Shown piece by piece: positions 1 to 7,559 of a DNA stretch of 64,000 nt. A model generated the notes under the pieces. That model was not told where the DNA came from, did not search any database, and saw only the letters and a program-made list of their open reading frames with translations. The translations under genes and the position numbers were made by a program. How positions within the stretch are numbered: the first letter of the stretch is position 1; every line of letters begins with the position of its first letter. Source of the DNA: Propionicimonas sp020161015 (GTDB lineage Bacteria; Actinomycetota; Actinomycetes; Propionibacteriales; Propionibacteriaceae); assembly GCF_964266745.1 (NCBI RefSeq), contig NZ_CAXWGX010000023.1, positions 310,001 to 374,000 of the forward strand, written 5' to 3'.

Positions 1-1036
1 AGTCCGGGGTCGTGTACCAGAGCTTCGTGAACTCCGGGCGGACGCTGACGGACTTCGCCGCGGCGTCGAAGCTCGCGTTCAGCTTCACCTTGTAGACCAG
101 GCCGTTCTCTGCCGGCTCGATCAGGGTGTCGGTGGCGGCGTTCACCAGCGCGGAGGAGTCGAAGGCGCCCCAGTCGCGCGGCGCGCCCGCGTCCGAGCCG
201 TCCCAGCCGGAGACCTCCTTGTTCTGGATCAGGTCGAAGATGCGGTAGCGCCAGGTGCCCTCGGTGTCGCCGTTCTGGTTCAGGCCCATGCCGGCGTACA
301 GGAGCGGGTACCCGCGCGGGTCGACCGACCCGGTGCCCTTGAAGGCGAAGCCGGTCGAGATCGGTGCCTTCGTCTGGCGTCCGGTGGCGAGGTCGAGGCG
401 GTAGACGTTGCCGTCCACCACCGGGTAGAGCACCTCGACGAAGTCGGGGTCGTCCACCTGGGCCTGGGACAGGCCCATCGCCTGCTTGGTCGCGGTCGGC
501 CAGTTCACCAGCAGCGGCTGGCCGGTCCACCCCGCGCCGGCCCAGTGGGAGCCCTCCGCGTAGACGTCGCCGGTGTCCTGCGTCCACACCACCTGGAGCT
601 TCTTCTCGCGGACGTCGGTGGTGCCGTAGGCAGGGGCGTCGCGGTAGTTGTTGCCGCGGAAGGTCAGGACGCCCGGCACCTCGGTGTAGACCGAGGAGTC
701 CCCGAACGCGACCGGTCCGGCGGGCCGGTAGTCGGGCACCACGGCGTTGTTCTGGTCCAGCACCTTCCAGCTCACGTCGCCCCCGGAGACCATGGGACGG
801 GAGAAGGTCCCGTCGCCCACCGCCGTCGGCGCCGTCCAGCCCGGCAGGTCGGGCAGCGACAGCGCGAGGCGCGCCGGGTCGGTCTCTCCGCTGCGGGACG
901 GCGTGGTGGTGGCAGTGGGGGAGTGCGGCCGCGGGCCGGTCGTCACCACGTCTGCGGTGGAGCAGGCGGCGAGGGAGACCAGTGCGGCCGACGCCAGCGT
1001 GGCAGCGAGCACGCGCGGTCCGCGCAACGTCGGCAT
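1..1036 (-). CDS. Lipoprotein with PQQ-like propeller segments (3' end outside window)
   Basis: This is the 5' part, about 345 codons, of a leftward gene that runs off the window edge. The ATG at 1036 follows a GAAAGG ribosome site by seven bases, and a -10-like TAGACT lies at 1065-1070. The product opens with a lipoprotein signal: a basic start, a hydrophobic stretch at residues 8-22 and the lipobox SLAAC with Cys25. A Thr/Ser/Pro-rich linker follows to about residue 50. Later segments such as TFRGNNYRDAPAYG and VDGNVYRLDLATG resemble blades of PQQ/BamB-like beta-propellers, so a surface-anchored propeller protein is likely. The substrate or partner is unknown. The truncation is only the window boundary. 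Confidence 0.7.
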   Translation of the reverse strand, partial: MPTLRGPRVLAATLASAALVSLAACSTADVVTTGPRPHSPTATTTPSRSGETDPARLALSLPDLPGWTAPTAVGDGTFSRPMVSGGDVSWKVLDQNNAVVPDYRPAGPVAFGDSSVYTEVPGVLTFRGNNYRDAPAYGTTDVREKKLQVVWTQDTGDVYAEGSHWAGAGWTGQPLLVNWPTATKQAMGLSQAQVDDPDFVEVLYPVVDGNVYRLDLATGRQTKAPISTGFAFKGTGSVDPRGYPLLYAGMGLNQNGDTEGTWRYRIFDLIQNKEVSGWDGSDAGAPRDWGAFDSSALVNAATDTLIEPAENGLVYKVKLNASFDAAAKSVSVRPEFTKLWYTTPD

Positions 1037-1113
1037 TCGGCGGCCTTTCGTCGGGTTCACCGGGAGTCTACGTCCGGCTCGGGCCCGCTCCGACCGTGAC
1101 ACGGGCGGCCGGG

Positions 1114-1932
1114 TCACGCCGTGACGGCGACCACCACGAACGCGGCGGTGAAGGCGATCTCGACCAACCCGACGGCGAGCGGACGCACCGGACGGCGCGC
1201 CGCGAGGACGGGGACGAGCCACGCCCTGACCACGGTGGTGGCGAACAGCACCGTCCACGGCCATGGGAGCAGGCCCGCGACGGCCGCCGCGGCCGCGACC
1301 GCCGTCGCGAGTCCGTGCCAGGCCAGGGACGCCGCCCACCACCGTCCGGAGCCACGCTCGCGGATCATGGTCTTCACGTACAGCACCGTGCCGAAGAGGT
1401 AGGCGAAGACCAGGCCGGTGTACCACAGGGCCCGGGTACCGCCAGGAGAGCCGAGCGCGTCACCGAAGGCCTGCGGGGTCACGAACCGGACGACCAGGGT
1501 CATCAGGCTCGCCGCGGCGACGGTCAGCGCGCCGCTGGCCAGGCTGCGCTCGCGCCTCCCGGCGGCCAGGGCGAGGGCCGCGGCCACCAGCGGGCCGAAC
1601 GGGACCACCCAGCCGAGCAGGTCCGTCCCGCCCCACGCCAGCGAGGCGAGGCCGAGGCCGGTGGCGGCAGCGCCGTAGGTCAGCAGCGGGGTGCGCGCGG
1701 ACGCCCTCCTCCCCGGCGGCGCCTTCAGCCACACCGTCGCGGCGTGGAAGGCCAGGTAGCCGGTGAGCCAGCACGCGACGACCGGCAGGAGTTCCGGTGA
1801 CGGCGGGACGGCGTCGGCGGAGCGGAGGATGGCCCCGACGACCACGGGCAGGGCGAGCATGAACCACGCGCCGTGCTGGCGAGGCAACCACGCCGCGGAG
1901 CGACGGGCACGGGTTCGGTGACCGGGGGGCAC
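1114..1932 (-). CDS. YwiC-like integral membrane protein
   Basis: A 272-residue polytopic membrane protein. The motif PRQHGAWFMLALP near the N-terminus is the hallmark of the YwiC-like family, whose function is unknown. About eight hydrophobic segments separated by short Arg-rich loops fill the rest. The GTG start at 1932 lies eight bases after a TAGCAT -10 box (1941-1946 on this strand), so the mRNA is probably leaderless. The gene points the same way as the lipoprotein gene downstream, with a 77-base gap that holds that gene's own -10 and ribosome site. Confidence 0.75.
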   Translation of the reverse strand: MPPGHRTRARRSAAWLPRQHGAWFMLALPVVVGAILRSADAVPPSPELLPVVACWLTGYLAFHAATVWLKAPPGRRASARTPLLTYGAAATGLGLASLAWGGTDLLGWVVPFGPLVAAALALAAGRRERSLASGALTVAAASLMTLVVRFVTPQAFGDALGSPGGTRALWYTGLVFAYLFGTVLYVKTMIRERGSGRWWAASLAWHGLATAVAAAAAVAGLLPWPWTVLFATTVVRAWLVPVLAARRPVRPLAVGLVEIAFTAAFVVVAVTA

Positions 1933-2063
1933 GGGGCCTGATGCTAGCCGCGCGCGGGCGCGCCCCGTCCGGGAAACTCAGCCAATTCTTGGCGAGTGCA
2001 ATGGACCGGCACCCGGCCTCCCCCTAGGATTCCGGTATCTGCTCATTCGGGGGGAGGAGCAAG

Positions 2064-2261
2064 ATGCGCTATTTGGTGCGTATCGGCGGAATGATCATCG
2101 GGGTGATCGCGGGGAGCGCCGTTCTGGCGACCGTCCTCAGTCAATTCATGGCCCAGGCGGGGATTCTCGCCGACGTCGGCGCCGGCGGCGTCTTCGTCGG
2201 CCTGACCACCATGGGTCTCATGGGGGCCGTCCTGACCAGGGAAGCCTGGCTCGCGGCCTGA
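2064..2261 (+). CDS. Small two-helix membrane protein, unknown function
   Basis: A 65-residue protein with two hydrophobic segments, roughly residues 8-30 and 38-60. It has few charged residues (MRYLVRIGG at the start, TREAW at the end). The ATG is preceded by a very strong purine-rich ribosome site (GGGGGGAGGAGC) and a TAGGAT -10-like box at 2025-2030, and the gene is closed by a perfect hairpin at 2286-2317. Strong start and stop signals around such a short frame argue that it is a real single-gene transcript. I do not recognise the family. Confidence 0.6.
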   Translation: MRYLVRIGGMIIGVIAGSAVLATVLSQFMAQAGILADVGAGGVFVGLTTMGLMGAVLTREAWLAA

Positions 2262-2285
2262 TCCGGCCACCGGTCTGACAGCCGG

Positions 2286-2318
2286 ACCGCTCCGGGGACC
2301 GAACGCCCCGGAGCGGTT
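2286..2318 (+). terminator. Rho-independent-type hairpin after the small membrane protein
   Basis: A perfect 12-bp stem (ACCGCTCCGGGG / CCCCGGAGCGGT) with an eight-base loop, 25 bases after the stop at 2261. Only a short TT follows, as is usual for terminators in GC-rich actinomycetes. Confidence 0.7.
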
Positions 2319-2407
2319 CCGCCTGCCTGTTCGCGCCGTCCACGGAGTTGCGCGGGCACCCGCCGTGACCACGGCATCCTCACGCGTCCGTTAGTCTTGG
2401 CGGGCAC

Positions 2408-2478
2408 GCGGATGTAGCTCAATGGCAGAGCCCCAGCCTTCCAAGCTGGCCATGCGGGTTCGATTCCCGTCATCCGCT
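2408..2478 (+). tRNA. tRNA-Gly(TCC)
   Basis: A complete cloverleaf. The acceptor arm GCGGATG (2408-2414) pairs with CATCCGC (2471-2477), with discriminator T. The D-arm is TAGCTCAATGGCAGA. The anticodon stem CCAGC/GCTGG encloses the loop CTTCCAA with anticodon TCC at 2440-2442, which reads GGA. The T-arm is CGGGTTCGATTCCCG. CCA is not encoded. A TTAGTCTTGG stretch just upstream may be part of its promoter. Confidence 0.95.
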
Positions 2479-2531
2479 CTCTTCGGCGGCGCGGGGTTCC
2501 GCGCCCGCTCCGGGCCTCCGCCCACTGCGTC

Positions 2532-2750
2532 GCCGACCTCGTCCGGACTCCCCGCGATCCGCCGCTGGCGCGGCGGGCCCGCGGCGTCGTCTGTTCCTCG
2601 GCCGGCTGGCGCCGACCTCGTCCGGACTCCCCGCGATCCGCCGCTGGCGCGGCGGGCCCGCGGCGTCGTCTGTTCCTCGGCCGGTTGGCGCCGGCCTCGT
2701 CCGGACTCCCCGCGATCCGCCGCTGGCGCGGCGGGCCCGCGGCGTCGTCT
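2532..2750. repeat. 79-bp direct tandem repeat, 2.8 copies
   Basis: Units start at 2532, 2611 and 2690. The first two are 79 bp and the third is cut at 61 bp. Each begins GCCGACCTCGTCCGGACTCC (third unit GCCGGCC...) and holds the hairpin-forming core CCGCCGCTGGCGCGGCGG. Units 1 and 2 differ at one base, and unit 3 by one more. The third copy ends exactly at the T of TAGGAT, the probable -10 box of tig. Together with the tRNA 3' flank this fills the 312-base gap between the tRNA and tig; there is no gene in it. Confidence 0.9.
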
Positions 2751-2755
2751 AGGAT
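2750..2755 (+). promoter_or_regulatory. -10 box of the trigger factor gene
   Basis: TAGGAT lies 35 bases before the TTG start and directly abuts the last tandem-repeat unit. No TTGACA-like -35 is visible because the repeat occupies that position. Confidence 0.5.
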
Positions 2756-2790
2756 TGGGAGGTCTGTCTACGTCCGATCAGGAGCCCGCA

Positions 2791-4134
2791 TTGCCCAGCA
2801 CCGTCGAGCAGTTGAGCCCGTCCCGGGTCAAGCTCACCGTTGAGATCCCCTTCGCCGACCTGACGCCGCACCTCGAGAAGGCGTACCGCGAGATCGCCCA
2901 GCAGGTCACCATCCCCGGTTTCCGGAAGGGCAAGGTGCCCAACATGGTGATCGACCAGCGCTTCGGGCGCGGCATGGTGCTCCAGGAGGCCATCAACGCC
3001 GCACTGCCCTCGGCCTTCGAGGCCGCGGTCACCGAGGCCAAGGTGATCCCGCTCGGCGAGCCCGAGGTCGAGGTCACGAAGCTCGAGGACGGCGACCTGG
3101 TCGAGTTCACCGCGGAGATCGACATCCGTCCCGACTTCACCGTGCCGGCGTTCTCCTCGCTCACCGCCACCGTCGACGCCCGCCGCCCGGTGGACGCAGA
3201 GGTGGACGAGCGCATCGCGCTGCTGCGCCAGCGGTTCGCCACCAGCACCGACGTCGACCGCCCGGCCGCCGCCGGCGACCAGGTGACGCTCAGCCTGGTG
3301 GGCAGCCGCGACGGCGAGGCCCTGCCCGACGCCACCGCGGAGAACGTCACCTACGTGATCGGCTCCGGCGGCATGATCGACGGCCTCGACGAGGCGGTCA
3401 CCGGCCTCAGTGCCGGCGAGGAGGCCACCTTCGCGTCCACCCTCGTCGGTGGCCCGCTGGAGGGTGAGCCGGCCGACATCACCGTCACCGTCACCAAGGT
3501 GGCCGAGCAGAAGCTCCCCGAGCTGGACGACGAGTTCGCGCAGCTGATCTCCGAGTTCGACACGGTCGAGGAGATGCGCGCCGACCTGGCCAAGCGGGTC
3601 GAGGAGCTCGTCGCGTCCGAGCAGGTCGCCAGCGGTCGCGACAAGGTGCTCGAGGCGCTGGTCGAGGCCACGGCGTTCGAGGTGCCCGAGCGTCTCGTCC
3701 AGGCGGAGGTCGCCTCCCGCAAGGAGCAGATCACCTCGCAGCTCCAGGGCGCCGGCCTCACGCTCGAGGACTACCTCGAGCGCGCCGAGGAGGAGGCCGA
3801 CACTCCTGAGGCCTTCTGGGCCGACGTGGAGAAGTCCACCCTGCGCGGCCTCAAGGCCCAGCTGATCCTCGACAAGATCGCCGACGACGCCGAGGTCGGC
3901 GTCGAGCAGGCCGACCTGTCCGAGCTGCTGGTGCGCAAGGCCGCCCAGAACGGCACGAGCCCCGAGCAGGAGGCCCAGCACATGATGGAGCACAACCACG
4001 TGGGCGCCTGGATGCAGGAGATCCGCCGCAACAAGGCCCTCGGCCTGATCGTCGCCGAGGCGAAGGTCACCGACGCCGACGGCAACGCCGTCGACCTGTC
4101 CGGCGCGGAGGCGCCGGTCGTCGACGCCGAGTAG
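2791..4134 (+). CDS. tig: Trigger factor, ribosome-associated chaperone and prolyl isomerase
   Basis: Trigger factor binds ribosomal protein L23 at the exit tunnel and helps nascent chains fold in the cytoplasm. The 447-residue protein has the usual family length. It has an N-terminal ribosome-binding domain with the signature GFRKGKVP at residues 43-50, an FKBP-type isomerase domain around 150-240, and a helical C-terminal domain. The start is TTG at 2791, placed six bases after AGGAG; it gives the conserved beginning MPSTVEQLSPSRVKL. The open frame extends upstream through the repeats and even the tRNA, but that part is not coding. The gene sits upstream of clpP1-clpP2-clpX, the classical arrangement. 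Confidence 0.97.
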   Translation: MPSTVEQLSPSRVKLTVEIPFADLTPHLEKAYREIAQQVTIPGFRKGKVPNMVIDQRFGRGMVLQEAINAALPSAFEAAVTEAKVIPLGEPEVEVTKLEDGDLVEFTAEIDIRPDFTVPAFSSLTATVDARRPVDAEVDERIALLRQRFATSTDVDRPAAAGDQVTLSLVGSRDGEALPDATAENVTYVIGSGGMIDGLDEAVTGLSAGEEATFASTLVGGPLEGEPADITVTVTKVAEQKLPELDDEFAQLISEFDTVEEMRADLAKRVEELVASEQVASGRDKVLEALVEATAFEVPERLVQAEVASRKEQITSQLQGAGLTLEDYLERAEEEADTPEAFWADVEKSTLRGLKAQLILDKIADDAEVGVEQADLSELLVRKAAQNGTSPEQEAQHMMEHNHVGAWMQEIRRNKALGLIVAEAKVTDADGNAVDLSGAEAPVVDAE

Positions 4135-4146
4135 ACACCTGACCAA

Positions 4147-4176
4147 CGGCGCCGTCACCTCACGGTGGCGGCGCCG
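4147..4176 (+). terminator. Hairpin terminator after tig
   Basis: A 13-bp stem with one T-G pair (CGGCGCCGTCACC / GGTGGCGGCGCCG) and a TCAC loop, 13 bases after the tig stop. It separates tig from clpP1. Confidence 0.7.
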
Positions 4177-4242
4177 CTGCGCGTCTCCGTGCCCGGCACC
4201 GGCCGGCTACGCCCCACCCCCGGCCAGCCGCGCCCTTCGTCC

Positions 4243-4310
4243 CGTTTGCCCCCGAACGCAACTCGCGCTGCCGGAATTCCGGCAGCGCGAGTTGCGCTCG
4301 GGGGCAAACG
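4243..4310. repeat. Long EcoRI-centred palindrome, copy 1
   Basis: A 68-base inverted repeat centred on GAATTC (4274-4279). Its 34-base arms carry one mismatch (4256/4297). The core reads GCAACTCGCGCTGCCGG on the left and its exact complement on the right. A related copy lies at 42252-42301. The substitutions between copies occur in complementary pairs, so the hairpin or cruciform itself is conserved. Confidence 0.9.
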
Positions 4311-4469
4311 CGGAGGTGGAGCGTCGTGGCTCGCCTCCGGCTCGGGCCGGGCAGTCCCGCAGCGGTCGGCGTGACGGGCGTCGCGCACGCGTCGTGGCCG
4401 GACCGCGACCGGCGGTGCGCCGTCAGCGAACAGGGCGCCCAAGTCATCGGATTCGTCGGTGTCAGCGGG

Positions 4470-4475
4470 TAGGTT
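4470..4475 (+). promoter_or_regulatory. -10 box of clpP1 (leaderless)
   Basis: TAGGTT ends seven bases before the GTG at 4483, so transcription would begin at or next to the start codon. Confidence 0.5.
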
Positions 4476-4482
4476 CGCCTGC

Positions 4483-5112
4483 GTGAACGAATCTCTTGCC
4501 CTTCAGGGCGGCCCCTCGATGGCCGCGGGTCCCGGCGGCATCGGCATGACCGACTCGGTCTACCAGTCCCTTCTGGCCAACCGCATCATCTTCCTCGGCT
4601 CCGAGGTGCGTGACGAGAACGCCAACGCCATCTGCGCCCAGATGCTCCTGCTCAACGCGGAGGATCCGGTCAAGGACATCTACCTCTACATCAACAGCCC
4701 GGGCGGCTCGGTCGACTCCGGCATGGCGATCTACGACACCATGCAGTGGATCTCGAACGACGTCGCAACGGTGGCGATGGGCCTGGCCGCCTCGATGGGC
4801 CAGTTCCTGCTCTCGGCGGGCGCGAAGGGCAAGCGCTTCGCGTTGCCGCACAGCCGGATCATGATGCACCAGCCCTCCGGCGGCCTCGGCGGCACGGCGT
4901 CCGACATCCGGATCCAGGCCGAGCAGTCGCTCCACATCAAGCGGACGATGTCCGCGCTGATCGCCGAGCACACCGGGCAGACCGTCGAGCAGATCGAGAA
5001 GGACTCCGACCGCGACCGCTGGTTCACCGCGGAGCAGGCCCTGGAGTACGGCTTCATCGACCACGTCTACGAGCGCGCCTCGCAGATCAAGACCGCCGCC
5101 CCGAACCAGTGA
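4483..5112 (+). CDS. clpP1: ATP-dependent Clp protease proteolytic subunit 1
   Basis: A serine peptidase subunit of the Clp barrel, which in actinomycetes is formed by ClpP1 and ClpP2 together and fed by ClpX or ClpC. The 209-residue product carries Ser104 in AASMG, His129 in MMHQP and Asp178 in DSDRDRW, the complete catalytic triad. I chose GTG at 4483 because TAGGTT lies seven bases upstream. An ATG at 4519 and another GTG at 4459 are in frame and remain possible. The gene is followed by clpP2 after 11 bases, so the two are surely co-transcribed. Confidence 0.95.
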   Translation: MNESLALQGGPSMAAGPGGIGMTDSVYQSLLANRIIFLGSEVRDENANAICAQMLLLNAEDPVKDIYLYINSPGGSVDSGMAIYDTMQWISNDVATVAMGLAASMGQFLLSAGAKGKRFALPHSRIMMHQPSGGLGGTASDIRIQAEQSLHIKRTMSALIAEHTGQTVEQIEKDSDRDRWFTAEQALEYGFIDHVYERASQIKTAAPNQ

Positions 5113-5123
5113 GGCCCAATCCA

Positions 5124-5780
5124 ATGAACCAGGCGATGAACACCCTGCCCGCCGGGCTGGCGCCCGCGCAGCCGCGCATGGACTACTACATCCCCCAGTG
5201 GGAGGAGCGGACGTCCTACGGGATCCGCCGCGTCGACCCCTACACCAAGCTGTTCGAGGACCGGATCATCTTCCTCGGCACCCCGATCAGTGACGACATC
5301 GCCAACGCGGTGATGGCCCAGCTGCTGTGCCTGCAGTCGATGGACCCCGAGCGGCCCATCAGCATGTACATCAACTCGCCGGGCGGCTCGTTCACCGCGC
5401 TGACCGCGATCTACGACACCATGCGCTACATCAAGCCGGACGTGCAGACGGTGTGCCTGGGCCAGGCTGCCTCGGCCGCCGCCGTCCTGCTCGCCGCAGG
5501 CACCAAGGGCAAGCGGCTGGCGCTACCGAACAGCCGGATCCTGATCCACCAGCCGGCCACGGAGGGCGGCTACGGGCAGTCCTCCGACCTGGAGATCCAG
5601 GCGAAGGAGATCCTGCGGATCCGGTCGCTCATGGAGGGCATGCTCGCCGACAGCACCGGGCAGACCGTCGAGAAGATCAGCCTCGACATCGAGCGCGACA
5701 AGTACCTGACGGCCGAGGAGGCCGTCGAGTACGGCATCGTCGACGACATCCTCACCTCGCTCAAGGAACTGCCGCACTGA
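5124..5780 (+). CDS. clpP2: ATP-dependent Clp protease proteolytic subunit 2
   Basis: The second ClpP subunit, 218 residues, partner of ClpP1 in a mixed double-ring protease. The triad is Ser117 (QAASAAA), His142 (LIHQP) and Asp192 (ERDKY). The N-terminal 25 residues before YYIPQWEE are probably a processed or flexible propeptide, as is typical for ClpP2. The ATG at 5124 is 11 bases after the clpP1 stop. The frame is open further upstream inside clpP1, but that part is only a shadow. Confidence 0.96.
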   Translation: MNQAMNTLPAGLAPAQPRMDYYIPQWEERTSYGIRRVDPYTKLFEDRIIFLGTPISDDIANAVMAQLLCLQSMDPERPISMYINSPGGSFTALTAIYDTMRYIKPDVQTVCLGQAASAAAVLLAAGTKGKRLALPNSRILIHQPATEGGYGQSSDLEIQAKEILRIRSLMEGMLADSTGQTVEKISLDIERDKYLTAEEAVEYGIVDDILTSLKELPH

Positions 5781-5788
5781 CTCGCACA

Positions 5789-5819
5789 CCGGCCATCCCA
5801 GTCACGCTGGGATGGCCGG
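5789..5819 (+). terminator. Hairpin between clpP2 and clpX
   Basis: A perfect 13-bp stem (CCGGCCATCCCAG / CTGGGATGGCCGG) with a five-base loop, starting nine bases after the clpP2 stop. The TTAGGGTT that follows contains a TAGGGT -10-like box, so clpX probably has its own promoter directly behind the hairpin. Confidence 0.7.
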
Positions 5820-5856
5820 GTTAGGGTTGGCGGTGAACACGGACGGAAGGCGCAAC

Positions 5857-7149
5857 GTGGCACGCATCGGCGAGACCTCGGACCTGCTGAAGTGCTCGTT
5901 CTGCGGGAAGAGCCAGAAGCAGGTGAAGAAGCTCATCGCAGGACCGGGGGTGTACATCTGCGACGAGTGCATCGACCTGTGCAACGAGATCATCGAGGAG
6001 GAGTTCGCCGAGACCAGTGACGCCGGACTCCTCGACGAGCTGCCCAAGCCGACCGAGATCCGCTCGTTCCTCGACTCCTACGTGATCGGCCAGGAGACCG
6101 CCAAGAAGGCGCTCTCGGTCGCCGTCTACAACCACTACAAGCGCGTCCAGGCCCAGGCCGCGACGCCCGGACGCCGCATCGCCGACGACGAGCTCGTCGA
6201 GCTGGGCAAGTCCAACATCCTGCTCATCGGCCCGACCGGCTGCGGCAAGACCTACCTCGCCCAGACGCTCGCGCGGATGCTGAACGTCCCCTTCGCCATG
6301 GCGGACGCGACCGCGCTCACCGAGGCCGGCTACGTGGGCGAGGACGTCGAGAACATCCTGCTCAAGCTGATCCAGGCCGCCGACTACGACGTGAAGAAGG
6401 CCGAGACCGGCATCATCTACATCGACGAGATCGACAAGGTGGCCCGCAAGAGCGAGAACCCGTCGATCACCCGCGACGTCTCCGGCGAGGGCGTCCAGCA
6501 GGCGCTGCTGAAGATCCTCGAGGGCACCACGGCCTCGGTGCCGCCGCAGGGCGGGCGCAAGCACCCGCACCAGGAGTTCATCCAGATCGACACCACGAAC
6601 ATCCTGTTCATCGTGGGCGGGGCCTTCGCGGGCCTGGAGGAGATCATCAACGCCCGCGTCGGCAAGCGTCCGCTCGGCTTCAACAACGATGCCGCGGTCC
6701 GCCGTCCGACGAGCCTCAACCCGTTCGAGGAGGTCCGTCCCGAGGACCTGCACAAGTTCGGGCTGATCCCGGAGTTCATCGGACGCCTGCCGATGATCTC
6801 GACGGTCGCCCAGCTCGACCAGGAGGCGCTGGTGCGGATCCTCGTCGAGCCGAAGAACGCGCTGATCAAGCAGTTCCGGAAGCTCTTCGAGCTCGACGGC
6901 GTCGACCTGGAGTTCACGCCCGAGGCCATCCAGGCGATCGCAGCGATGGCGCTGCGACGGGGGATCGGGGCCCGCGGGCTGCGGTCGATCCTGGAGGAGA
7001 TCCTGCTCAACGTGATGTACCACGTGCCCAGCGACGACGAGGTGGCGCAGGTGCTCGTTGACGCCGACGTGGTGACCGACGGTGTTGCTCCGCAGCTTGT
7101 CAGCCGCGCACAGCTGGCCCGCACCGAGCGTCGCGACAAGAGCGCCTGA
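5857..7149 (+). CDS. clpX: Clp protease ATP-binding subunit ClpX
   Basis: An AAA+ unfoldase that recognises tagged substrates and feeds them to ClpP1P2. The 430-residue protein has an N-terminal Cys4 zinc finger (Cys13, Cys16, Cys35, Cys38), Walker A GPTGCGKT at 125-132, the pore segment GYVGED, Walker B IIYIDEIDK and a C-terminal sensor-2 region with RGIGARGLRS. The GTG at 5857 has GGAAGG six bases upstream and gives the conserved start MARIGETSDLLKCSFCG. The upstream in-frame ATG at 5812 falls inside the terminator stem and is rejected. Confidence 0.97.
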   Translation: MARIGETSDLLKCSFCGKSQKQVKKLIAGPGVYICDECIDLCNEIIEEEFAETSDAGLLDELPKPTEIRSFLDSYVIGQETAKKALSVAVYNHYKRVQAQAATPGRRIADDELVELGKSNILLIGPTGCGKTYLAQTLARMLNVPFAMADATALTEAGYVGEDVENILLKLIQAADYDVKKAETGIIYIDEIDKVARKSENPSITRDVSGEGVQQALLKILEGTTASVPPQGGRKHPHQEFIQIDTTNILFIVGGAFAGLEEIINARVGKRPLGFNNDAAVRRPTSLNPFEEVRPEDLHKFGLIPEFIGRLPMISTVAQLDQEALVRILVEPKNALIKQFRKLFELDGVDLEFTPEAIQAIAAMALRRGIGARGLRSILEEILLNVMYHVPSDDEVAQVLVDADVVTDGVAPQLVSRAQLARTERRDKSA

Positions 7150-7287
7150 CCCCTCCCGCACCTTTCCCGGGGACATCGGGGCCGACTGAAACGTCATAGT
7201 CCCGCCAATGGCGGAAAGGGTCGCAAGCGGCGGCGCGGGTATGCCATTGTGGACCCGTCGACAACGTTGCCAACGAAGGAGTTCCCC

Positions 7288-7557
7288 ATGGCCACCCGTG
7301 AAGTCAGCATCGCGTCCTCGGTCGGTCTGCACGCACGCCCCGCGTCGCTGTTCGTGCAGGCTGCCACCGCCACCGGACTGCCCGTGACGATCGCCAAGGC
7401 CGGGGGGAACCCGGTGGATGCCCGCAGCATCCTGATGGTGATGGCCTTGGGCGCCAAGCACGGCGAGGTCGTCACGCTGTCGGCCGAGGGCGAGGGTGCC
7501 GAGGCGGCGCTCGACTCCCTGGTCGCGCTGCTGTCGCGCGATCTCGACGCGGAGTAG
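7288..7557 (+). CDS. ptsH: Phosphocarrier protein HPr
   Basis: The small cytoplasmic phosphocarrier of the sugar phosphotransferase system, receiving phosphate from enzyme I and passing it to enzyme IIA domains. It has 89 residues with the active His15 in GLHARPA. Ser47 in ARSILMVMALG is at the position of the regulatory serine in Gram-positive HPr. The ATG at 7288 follows AAGGAG by six bases. The next gene, ptsI, starts two bases after its stop, giving the compact ptsHI operon. Confidence 0.95.
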   Translation: MATREVSIASSVGLHARPASLFVQAATATGLPVTIAKAGGNPVDARSILMVMALGAKHGEVVTLSAEGEGAEAALDSLVALLSRDLDAE

Positions 7558-7559
7558 CC

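Larger units (their letters stand above)
4177..4482. other. Intergenic region tig-clpP1
   Basis: About 306 bases without a convincing gene. It holds the long palindrome at 4243-4310 and, at its right end, the clpP1 -10 box. Short frames here are GC-driven and have no ribosome sites. Confidence 0.6.

Noticed and set aside
2532..2750. CRISPR-like array
   Set aside because: The repeats are contiguous 79-bp tandem units with no unique spacers and no cas genes nearby.
2422..2790. Open frame running from the tRNA through the repeats into tig
   Set aside because: It overlaps the tRNA and consists of repeat DNA. AGGAG before TTG 2791 and the conserved N-terminus mark the real tig start.
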